Positions 1-5,023 of a DNA stretch of 5,023 bases are shown one piece after another. The notes under the pieces are model-generated. The model saw nothing but the letters and a program-made list of their open reading frames with translations. It did not search any database and was not told the origin of the DNA. Position 1 is the first letter of the stretch, and each line of letters opens with the position of its first letter. Source of the DNA: JAQVSH01 sp964349835 (GTDB taxonomy: Bacteria > Bacteroidota > Bacteroidia > Bacteroidales > UBA4181); the NCBI GenBank assembly GCA_964349835.1, contig CAYGID010000125.1, positions 1 through 5,023 on the forward strand, written 5' to 3'. The position numbers were made by a program, and so were the translations under genes.

Positions 1-1
1 G

Positions 2-742
2 GACTATGCCCAAGTGTCGGCAGCGGTGATTACCCAAGAGTATATCGACGGGTTGCAGAACGAATACCTTTGGGAGGTACAGCAAAAGTTCGGCAAAAGG
101 TTTTTCTGTTGCGGTATGGTCGATGCCCGGCAGCCGGGCTATTTTTCGCATGCCGAACGTTTAATCGATCAGGGCTTTAAGGCGCTGAAGATTCCGGCTC
201 AGCGGCTCATTACCCCCGGTAGTCGGGTGCGGCTCACCAGCAATGAGATGATGCGGATGTTTCGGCTTATGGAGGAGCGGCAGATTATTTTGTCGATCGA
301 TCTGGCCGATGGGGCCGAACAGGTGCCCGAGATGGAGGAGGTGGTTGCAGCGTGTCCACAGTTGAAAGTGGCTATCGGCCATTTTGGTATGGTTACACGC
401 CCGGGGTGGGAGCAGCAGATTAAACTGGCGCGGCATCCCCATGTAATGATTGAGTCGGGTGGCATCACCTGGCTTTTTCATAGCGAGTTTTACCCTTTTC
501 CCGGAGCGGTGCGTGCCATTCGGCAGGCGGCCGATTGGGTGGGTATCGATAAGTTGATGTGGGGATCCGATTACCCCCGTACCATTGTGGCCATCACCTA
601 TCGGATGTCGTACGATTTTGTAGTGGGTTCGCCCCTTCTCGCCGAGGCCGAAAAGGCGCTCTTTCTGGGAGAAAATGCCGCCCGGTTCTTCGGTTTTTCG
701 CAACCGGTAGAACTCCCCTATATCAAAAATATGTCGGAATAG
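2..742 (+). CDS. Amidohydrolase-2 family metal-dependent hydrolase, 5'-truncated by window edge
   Basis: This is the C-terminal part (246 codons) of a TIM-barrel hydrolase of the Amidohydro_2/COG2159 type. The family contains hydrolases, lactonases and decarboxylases. The frame is open from base 2 with no stop, and the segment DYAQVSAAVITQEY reads like a typical mid-N-terminal strand of the family, so the GTG at 14 is not taken as the true start. The N-terminal HxH metal pair would lie outside the window. Visible landmarks are FKALKI (bases 173-190), the barrel histidine of AIGHFGM (His codon 380-382), and the late Asp of WGSDYPRT (Asp codon 569-571), which normally binds metal or acts as the base. 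The C-terminal GENAARFFGF is the usual family ending. An Asp (codon 299-301, SIDLAD) sits where many relatives have His. The protein is probably cytoplasmic. Its substrate is unknown. The family assignment is firm; the reaction is not. Confidence 0.88.
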   Translation, partial: DYAQVSAAVITQEYIDGLQNEYLWEVQQKFGKRFFCCGMVDARQPGYFSHAERLIDQGFKALKIPAQRLITPGSRVRLTSNEMMRMFRLMEERQIILSIDLADGAEQVPEMEEVVAACPQLKVAIGHFGMVTRPGWEQQIKLARHPHVMIESGGITWLFHSEFYPFPGAVRAIRQAADWVGIDKLMWGSDYPRTIVAITYRMSYDFVVGSPLLAEAEKALFLGENAARFFGFSQPVELPYIKNMSE

Positions 743-743
743 G

Positions 744-766
744 AGAGGGGCTTTTTGTGCCCTTTT
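744..766 (+). terminator. Weak candidate hairpin terminator in convergent gap
   Basis: The 22-base gap between the amidohydrolase and the AraC gene holds an imperfect hairpin. Arms 744-751 (AGAGGGGC) and 759-766 (GCCCTTTT) pair over 8 bp with two G-U pairs around a 7-base loop. It would work only in the + direction: on the - strand the G-U pairs become mismatches and only a 4-bp GC core remains. The T run is partly used in the stem, so this is a weak call based on position and shape. The 3' arm overlaps the stop codon of the opposing gene. Confidence 0.25.
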
Positions 767-1619
767 ATTCCCGGCTCCTGTAGTGCATAGGGGTGGTTCC
801 GGCATATCGCTTAAAGAGCCGGTTAAAATAGCTCACATTGTTGAACGATAGTTTGTAGGCGATATCCTTGACCGACAAATTAGTGGTGAGCAGAAGCAGT
901 TGAGCCCTCTCTATCTTTTTCCGGAGAATGTAGAGTGTGGGGGTAATCTGCATCTCCTGTTTGAACAACCTGATAAAATGGTCTTTCGAAAGGAAGCAGC
1001 GTGCCGACAGGTCGTTGAGCGTAACCTCGGTGTGGATCTGTTTCCGGATGTGGCGCAGTGCCTCCAGAATGCGGTTGTCGGTGGTTTGGTATTTGTGCGA
1101 GGCCCCTGGTATGAATCGCGACAAGAGTTGCAACAGAATGCCCTTTGTCTCCACCAGGGCGTGCCAAGGGCTGCGCGAATGGAGCGAGATATTGTGCAAA
1201 AGCGTAGTGGAGTTGTCGTAGGCCGTAGGGTCGTACTCTCGCAATTCGCGTCCGGGATTACTCCGGGTTAGTTGTTCTACCAGTTGTTCGTCGATAGGGG
1301 TGGCTCCGATTTCGGTAGGAAAGGTAAAATCTTCAAGAACCCGCTGCTTTGAGAGCGGGTTCTCATAGATATGGATGTAGTGAAGGGCAAAATAGGTATC
1401 GCACTCATAACTGTGCAAAGTAAAGGGAGGTACCAGATAGAGGTGATTGGGCCTCAGGAGCTGGGTGTGGTTGCCCACATGCAACTTAGCCATACCCTCC
1501 TTTACCACAAAAATGCGGGCAAACGGGCTGTTTACGTTTTGATAGTTCCAGTCGGCCTGATGTACGGCAAAGCCGATATTTAGGAGAATCAGGTCGGGAA
1601 CCTCAGTCTCCTTACTCAT
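765..1619 (-). CDS. AraC-family transcriptional regulator with cupin-like sensor domain
   Basis: This 284-residue regulator has the usual two-part AraC layout and length. Residues about 15-90 form a cupin-like ligand-sensing domain (FARIFVVKEGMAKLHVGN, then LVPPFTLHSYE, the pattern seen in sugar-responsive AraC proteins). Residues about 185-284 carry two helix-turn-helix motifs: the first around 200-220 (TLNDLSARCFLSKDHFIRLF), the second around 249-282 (SVKDIAYKLSF, then SYFNRLFKRYAGTTPMHYR). The second closely fits the AraC signature. The ATG at 1617-1619 is chosen because the upstream gene's stop is only 18 bases away; the leader has only a weak GAAAG before the start. The short gap and the absence of a visible terminator or promoter suggest co-transcription with the upstream beta-propeller gene. 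It is likely a cytoplasmic DNA-binding activator or repressor of nearby genes, perhaps its own operon. The effector is unknown. Confidence 0.95.
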   Translation of the reverse strand: MSKETEVPDLILLNIGFAVHQADWNYQNVNSPFARIFVVKEGMAKLHVGNHTQLLRPNHLYLVPPFTLHSYECDTYFALHYIHIYENPLSKQRVLEDFTFPTEIGATPIDEQLVEQLTRSNPGRELREYDPTAYDNSTTLLHNISLHSRSPWHALVETKGILLQLLSRFIPGASHKYQTTDNRILEALRHIRKQIHTEVTLNDLSARCFLSKDHFIRLFKQEMQITPTLYILRKKIERAQLLLLTTNLSVKDIAYKLSFNNVSYFNRLFKRYAGTTPMHYRSRE

Positions 1620-1637
1620 ACTTTCGGGCGTAGTAAA

Positions 1638-2942
1638 CTATTTGGCAACTTTTACACACAGCAAGCGGTTTTGGTCGCGGATTAGCAGTTTGCCGTCGGC
1701 CAATGCAATGGGGGCCCAGTTTTGGGCGGCTCCACCCCTGGGGGCAGCACCCCCTTCGACTGCGGGCTCCTTCAACACTTCGGCCGAAGCCAGCGCCTTA
1801 AAGCCTGCGGGATCGGGTTCCACAAGATAGAGGCTGCGGGTACCGTCGGTGGCCAAGATCAGGCCGTCGGCCAGGATCATACTCCCTTTATTGAAGTCGG
1901 GCTCACGCTTGGTTTTCCACATGATCTGTCCATCCATGCTCATGCAGGCCAGTCCGTCGCGGCGGCTGTTGGTTCCGTATTGTGCATAGAAATAGCCTTT
2001 GTAAAGAATCGGCGATTTGGTTTGATCTCCAAATTCGACGGTCGAAAAGAGCTCTTTGGTTCCGTAGGTGCCATCGCTCTTCTTTTCTACCTGAATCATG
2101 GTGGCCCCCAGTTCGTAACCGCCGGTTACGAGAATTTTGTTCTCTCCGGCATCCACGACGCTTGGTACAGGGATACCGCAATTCCAGTTGGCATATTCCC
2201 ATAGAGTCTTTCCGGTAGTCGGGTCAATGCCCACCACTTTTCCCTTTACGCCATCGCGTCCAGAGGCGGTAACCATCACCACATGATCATTGCCGTCGAT
2301 TTTCACCAGTGCGGGGCTTACATAGCCCACCAATCCCAGCGATTCGGTTTTCCATTTCAGGTCGCCGCTTTTCTTATCGTAGGCTACCACCCCGGCTTGC
2401 GGGGCCTGAGATGCCAAAATGAGCAGATCGCCGTAAAAGAGGGGGCATTGCGAGATAGCCCAAGTCGGGATTTTTTCGCCGCCAAAGTCTTTCCACACAT
2501 TTTTGTTCCAAACAGGCTTGTGGGTGTTGATATCTATAGCGTAGAGGTCGCCGTAGGGGCCGCAGGAGTACACAAAACGGTCGTCGACAATGGGTACACT
2601 ACGCGAACCGGGGAACGAAACCGCTCCGGGGGCGTTGTAGCTGAATGTCCAAAGCTCTTTGCCGTCGGCCAGGTTAAAGCATCGCATGATGTCGCCCACT
2701 TCGTCGTTACGGTCGAGTATGTAGATTTTGCCATTCTTTACCACGGGTCCGCCATACCCGATGCCCATATTTACGCTCCACAAAATTTCGGGACCCTGTT
2801 CGGGCCAGGTGCGGAGAAGGCCTTTCTGGGAGGAGATGCTTGTGCGGTCGGGTCCCATAAATTGCGGCCAATCTTGTGTGTAGGCCGTTGATAGAGACGT
2901 AAATAAGAGAAGTGCGGAGAGGAGAGCCGTGTTTTTATTCAT
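1638..2942 (-). CDS. Secreted PQQ-like beta-propeller repeat protein
   Basis: This 434-residue exported protein consists of PQQ-like (WD40-like) beta-propeller repeats. Residues 1-23 look like a Sec signal peptide: Lys at 3, hydrophobic ALLSALLLF, then a polar region near STAYTQ. There is no lipobox Cys, so it is probably periplasmic and soluble. The mature start DWPQFMGPDRTS with LLRTWPEQGPEILW is the standard opening of this family, common in Bacteroidota and Planctomycetota. Tryptophan-docking motifs mark successive blades: NLADGKELW (90-98), AIDINTHKPVW (135-145), AYDKKSGDLKW (187-197), GIDPTTGKTLW (238-248) and SMDGQIMW (335-342). A Gly/Ala-rich insert, GGAAPRGGAA (397-406), precedes the last strands. 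Such propellers usually serve as binding or scaffold domains. Nothing here shows real PQQ binding or dehydrogenase activity, and the missing lipobox argues against BamB. It is the first gene of a probable two-gene unit with the AraC regulator. Confidence 0.9.
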   Translation of the reverse strand: MNKNTALLSALLLFTSLSTAYTQDWPQFMGPDRTSISSQKGLLRTWPEQGPEILWSVNMGIGYGGPVVKNGKIYILDRNDEVGDIMRCFNLADGKELWTFSYNAPGAVSFPGSRSVPIVDDRFVYSCGPYGDLYAIDINTHKPVWNKNVWKDFGGEKIPTWAISQCPLFYGDLLILASQAPQAGVVAYDKKSGDLKWKTESLGLVGYVSPALVKIDGNDHVVMVTASGRDGVKGKVVGIDPTTGKTLWEYANWNCGIPVPSVVDAGENKILVTGGYELGATMIQVEKKSDGTYGTKELFSTVEFGDQTKSPILYKGYFYAQYGTNSRRDGLACMSMDGQIMWKTKREPDFNKGSMILADGLILATDGTRSLYLVEPDPAGFKALASAEVLKEPAVEGGAAPRGGAAQNWAPIALADGKLLIRDQNRLLCVKVAK

Positions 2943-2978
2943 AGAGGGAGTGCGTTATGGCGTTTAGAAATAATGGGT

Positions 2979-2991
2979 ATTTGCTGCAAAT
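2979..2991. promoter_or_regulatory. 13-bp palindrome, possible operator, in beta-propeller leader
   Basis: A perfect inverted repeat (ATTTGC-T-GCAAAT) lies 36 bases upstream of the beta-propeller start codon. It sits just downstream of the predicted promoter, near or immediately after the expected transcription start. A one-base spacer is too tight for an RNA hairpin loop, so a DNA-binding site is the likelier role if it has one. It overlaps a perfect TAnnTTTG element (TACATTTG on the - strand, bases 2994 to 2987) that lacks a -33 partner at normal spacing. The arms are short, and chance is a real possibility. Confidence 0.3.
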
Positions 2992-3001
2992 GTAATTTGA
3001 G

Positions 3002-3031
3002 TAAAAATAGGCTTTTCCCGCCACAAATCAA
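3002..3031 (-). promoter_or_regulatory. Bacteroidota-type promoter for the beta-propeller/AraC unit
   Basis: Read on the - strand, a TTG at 3031-3029 is followed by a 19-base spacer and TATTTTTA at 3009-3002. This matches five of the six fixed bases of the TAnnTTTG -7 element at the expected spacing for the Bacteroidota primary sigma factor. Transcription would start near 2995, giving a leader of about 50 bases. The same element arrangement occurs in front of the M28 peptidase gene, with 24 of 28 bases identical from TTG to TATTTT, which raises confidence in both. Confidence 0.55.
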
Positions 3032-3051
3032 GGCCTTTGCCCATTTTGCCC
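3002..3051 (-). repeat. Intergenic repeat copy B (promoter-bearing)
   Basis: This 50-base segment between the complete M28 gene and the beta-propeller gene matches bases 4604-4654 with one indel in its upstream part. The longest identical block is GCCTTGATTTGTG (bases 3034 to 3022 on the - strand). It lies after the M28 stop codon, in the same relative place as the other copy, consistent with duplication of a unit made of the peptidase gene plus its downstream spacer. Confidence 0.7.
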
Positions 3052-3061
3052 TTTTCTCCGG

Positions 3062-4576
3062 CTAAAGTGCTTTTGTGATCAAATCGCTTACAAAGGCGGC
3101 AATGGCGGTGGTCGATCGGGAGTTAATCAGCCCTGAGGTGTCGGCAGGGGTATGGTATTGCGGATGTGTGCCGGTGGTAAAGGCCAGTGCCGGAATGCCC
3201 TTTTGCGAAAAGGGGAGGTAGTCGGAGCGGCCGCGCTGACGGGCATTGAATACCAGGCTGATGTCGGGATACTGTTTTTGCGCGGTTTCAATTCGGTTTC
3301 GAAGGTCGCCGCGTTCATTCAGCAGGTTTATGTGGAGGGTGCGAGCCGAATCCATTCGCCCTACCATGTCGAGATTCACCATATACTGGATGCTTTCGGC
3401 GGGAATGGGCAGATTTTCGACCAGATGGCGGGATCCTTTGAGCCCCGACTCCTCTGCACCAAAGGCCACAAAGAGGAGTGAACGGGTCGGTTTTGGGTTC
3501 GATGCGGCAATTTTTGCGGCAATCTCCAGGAGAACAGCCACTCCGGAGGCATTGTCATCGGCTCCGTAATAAGTAACCATACTGTCGGCTTTCGCGGTGA
3601 GGAAGGTCCGTGTTCCCAGATGGTCGTAATGGGCACCAATCACAATGTATTTGTCGTTTTGCAGGGAGTCGGATCCCTCAATGCCGGCGATAACATTCTC
3701 TGAGCGCAATGAGTCTTCGCCGGTTCGGAGTTCGCAGGTAACCTCAACCGGAATGGGGAGAACCATCTTTTCGTGCGCTGTAAATACCCGCTTTGTAACC
3801 TCTTCGAGGCTTGTGCCCGCCTGTTGCAGCAGGAGATTGGCCATCTTGTGCGAAATGCGGAAGCCGGGAGCTTTCGACCCGGGTATCCCGGGGGCATTCG
3901 CCTCCTTGGGAAGCATAATCGTTTGGCCGGGTGGGGGCAAGATATTTCGGGCCGAACTGTCGCGGAGTATCGTTAGAAGGCCTGTGGCTCCGCCGGCAAT
4001 CGCACTCTGGTAATGCTGAAACGGGAAACGATCCTCGAATACCATCACCAGTCGACCGCGAATGTCTATGCCCGTAAAGGGATTTTTTGGGCTGTTCTTC
4101 GGGTCGAATCCAACAAATAGGACAGGGGAAGTCACCGGTGAGGCGTTATTCAGCACAAAGGGATGGTAGTCTCTCCGTTCGACACCTGTAACCCCATTGA
4201 AACGACAGGTAGAATGGGTTACGGTAACCCGTCCTTTATAAGAGAAGGGTTGCACTCCACTATCGCCATAGAGCTTGAGGCCCATGTTGGCAAAGTGATC
4301 TCTGATGTACCGGGCAGCTTTGTATTCACCTGCTTTTCCAGCAGCCCGACCCTCGAGCGTGTCGGCAGTCAGCACCTCTATGTGGTGCATGATATCGCCG
4401 GGGGTGATGGCTTCGGAGAGGAGCCATGGAGGTTGCGCGATGGGTGGTTCCGGCAGAGAGGAGGGGTGTGATGAGGTATCTGAGGCCTCTCTTTGCAGCG
4501 CGAAAATAAGAAGCATCGCTCCGCCCAAAAGCGTAAGGAGTACGCCTCCCCGGAAAATACTTTTCTGTACCGACAT
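3062..4576 (-). CDS. M28-family zinc aminopeptidase, membrane-anchored, with PA-like insert
   Basis: This 504-residue M28 metallopeptidase is expected to remove N-terminal residues from peptides using two zinc ions. Residues 11-27 form one hydrophobic helix after basic residues (K5, R9), so it is a signal anchor or signal peptide with the enzyme outside the cytoplasm. No lipobox is present. A Pro/Ser-rich linker (about 35-50) follows. The N-terminal catalytic part begins near 60 (DTLEGRAAGKAGEYKAARYI), a PA-like insert spans about 145-260, and the core resumes near 294. All expected active-site residues are present: H316 in GAHYDH, D340 in GADDNASG, E375 and E376 in AEESG, D403 in NLDMVGR, and H475 in HPQYHTPADT. 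The ATG at 4574-4576 is chosen over an in-frame TTG at 4631-4633 because that TTG is the promoter's -33 element and the extra 19 residues would sit ahead of the membrane helix. It follows a paralogous M28 gene in tandem. Confidence 0.93.
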   Translation of the reverse strand: MSVQKSIFRGGVLLTLLGGAMLLIFALQREASDTSSHPSSLPEPPIAQPPWLLSEAITPGDIMHHIEVLTADTLEGRAAGKAGEYKAARYIRDHFANMGLKLYGDSGVQPFSYKGRVTVTHSTCRFNGVTGVERRDYHPFVLNNASPVTSPVLFVGFDPKNSPKNPFTGIDIRGRLVMVFEDRFPFQHYQSAIAGGATGLLTILRDSSARNILPPPGQTIMLPKEANAPGIPGSKAPGFRISHKMANLLLQQAGTSLEEVTKRVFTAHEKMVLPIPVEVTCELRTGEDSLRSENVIAGIEGSDSLQNDKYIVIGAHYDHLGTRTFLTAKADSMVTYYGADDNASGVAVLLEIAAKIAASNPKPTRSLLFVAFGAEESGLKGSRHLVENLPIPAESIQYMVNLDMVGRMDSARTLHINLLNERGDLRNRIETAQKQYPDISLVFNARQRGRSDYLPFSQKGIPALAFTTGTHPQYHTPADTSGLINSRSTTAIAAFVSDLITKAL

Positions 4577-4603
4577 GATTGGAATTTGAGCTGTAAAAGG
4601 CCG

Positions 4604-4633
4604 GTAAAATAGTCTATTTCCGGCACAAATCAA
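4604..4633 (-). promoter_or_regulatory. Bacteroidota-type promoter for the complete M28 peptidase gene
   Basis: On the - strand, TTG at 4633-4631, a 19-base spacer and TATTTTAC at 4611-4604 form a promoter like the one before the beta-propeller gene. The -7 box matches four of six fixed bases of TAnnTTTG, so it is weaker. Transcription would begin near 4597, leaving a leader of about 20 bases before the ATG at 4576. That leader has no Shine-Dalgarno sequence, which is usual in this phylum. Confidence 0.5.
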
Positions 4634-4654
4634 GGCGGATAGCCACTTTGGCCC
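4604..4654 (-). repeat. Intergenic repeat copy A (promoter-bearing)
   Basis: This 51-base segment in the gap between the two M28 genes is the partner of the repeat at 3002-3051. Its GCCTTGATTTGTG block is at 4636 to 4624 on the - strand. It starts four bases after the stop codon of the right-hand M28 gene. Similarity fades beyond the -7 box on the downstream side, where the two leaders differ completely. Confidence 0.7.
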
Positions 4655-4658
4655 GGTG

Positions 4659-5023
4659 CTACAGCGAAGTGGTTATCAGATCGGCAATAAATTCGGCAAT
4701 GGCAGCCGTTCCTTTGGTTGATATAAGCCCGGCGGTATCGGCCGCGGTGTGATATTGGGGGTGGTAACCTGTGGTAAATGACACTGCCGGAATTCCCTGT
4801 TTAGAAAAGGTAGTATGGTCGGAACTCATAAATAGGGAATCGTAAACCAGCCGAATATCCGGATATCGGGGTTGCAATAATTCGAGCCGTTCGCGCAAGG
4901 TGTTTGGTGCATTAAACAGATTCACATACAGGGTACGCGATGAGTCCATGCGTCCCACCATATCGAGGTTTACCATATAGGCAATCTGTTCGCGAGGAAT
5001 GGGCAGGTTCTTTAACAAATATT
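4659..5023 (-). CDS. M28-family aminopeptidase paralogue, C-terminal fragment cut by window edge
   Basis: This is the last 120 residues or so of a second M28 peptidase. The frame stays open to the right window edge, so the gene continues outside. The TTG at 5016-5018 is an internal Leu codon: it aligns with L385 of the neighbouring peptidase inside the conserved stretch ending NLPIP. The fragment keeps two metal-site residues, the Asp of NLDMVGR and the His of HPQYHTAADT. It aligns with residues 385-504 of the downstream M28 protein with one single-residue gap and, by eye, about 60% identity. The most different stretch is DSLFMSSDHTT against NARQRGRSDYLP, a loop near the active site that could change substrate preference (inference). 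It ends in TAG, 82 bases before the next gene's ATG. The zinc ligands expected in the missing part cannot be checked. Confidence 0.92.
   Translation of the reverse strand, partial: YLLKNLPIPREQIAYMVNLDMVGRMDSSRTLYVNLFNAPNTLRERLELLQPRYPDIRLVYDSLFMSSDHTTFSKQGIPAVSFTTGYHPQYHTAADTAGLISTKGTAAIAEFIADLITTSL

Noticed and set aside
14..16. GTG as the start of the amidohydrolase
   Set aside because: The frame remains open to the window edge, and the protein would lack the family's N-terminal strand and HxH metal pair. A truncated view of a longer gene is the better reading.
161..805. Long open frame (214 codons) on the - strand opposite the amidohydrolase
   Set aside because: It overlaps a well-supported family gene on the other strand, has no recognisable domain, and its predicted protein is rich in His, Pro and Arg, as expected of antisense translation.
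2283..2891. Open frame of 202 codons on the + strand opposite the beta-propeller gene
   Set aside because: It is antisense to a gene with clear repeated propeller motifs. It has no promoter or recognisable fold, and is likely a by-product of codon bias.
1638..2942. BamB, or a true PQQ-dependent alcohol dehydrogenase
   Set aside because: There is no lipobox Cys for a BamB-like lipoprotein, the length and opening motif fit the general PQQ-like repeat family, and no dehydrogenase active-site pattern was seen.
3032..3061. Terminator after the complete M28 gene
   Set aside because: The GGGCAAA-type direct repeats and a GGC/GCC pairing give no stable stem followed by a T run on the - strand.
5016..5018. 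TTG as the start of a short 119-residue peptidase-like protein
   Set aside because: It aligns to an internal Leu of the neighbouring M28 peptidase, and the frame continues beyond the window. It is a fragment only because of the window edge.

Overview
The window looks like an ordinary chromosomal segment of a member of the Bacteroidota. This is inferred from three things: two promoters of the TTG-N19-TAnnTTTG type used by that phylum, AT-rich leaders with no clear Shine-Dalgarno sequence, and the style of the proteins. The taxon cannot be fixed further. Coding density is high, and no gene-free stretch exceeds 119 bases. I see no RNA gene, insertion sequence, CRISPR array or phage gene.

Layout from left to right: (1) the C-terminal part of an amidohydrolase-2 family metal-dependent hydrolase on the + strand, whose 5' end lies outside the window. 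(2) After a 22-base convergent gap, an AraC-family regulator with an N-terminal cupin-like sensor domain, on the - strand. (3) A secreted PQQ-like beta-propeller protein, on the - strand, 18 bases upstream of the regulator and probably in the same transcript. (4) A 119-base intergenic region with a good promoter and a small palindrome. (5) A complete membrane-anchored M28 zinc aminopeptidase, on the - strand, with every metal-site residue present. (6) An 82-base intergenic region that repeats the promoter segment of region 4. (7) The C-terminal 120 residues or so of a second M28 peptidase, paralogous to the first, on the - strand, running off the right edge.

The right half is a tandem duplication: two M28 peptidase genes, each followed by a related 50-base segment that carries the promoter for the next gene downstream. 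The peptidases probably trim peptides outside the cytoplasm. The beta-propeller protein and AraC regulator probably form a two-gene unit whose signal or substrate cannot be read from the sequence. The amidohydrolase is convergent to them, and no functional link is shown. I found no convincing new defence, mobile or RNA system. The most useful observations are the duplicated promoter segments, the start-codon correction they imply for the complete peptidase, and a His-to-Asp difference in the amidohydrolase.
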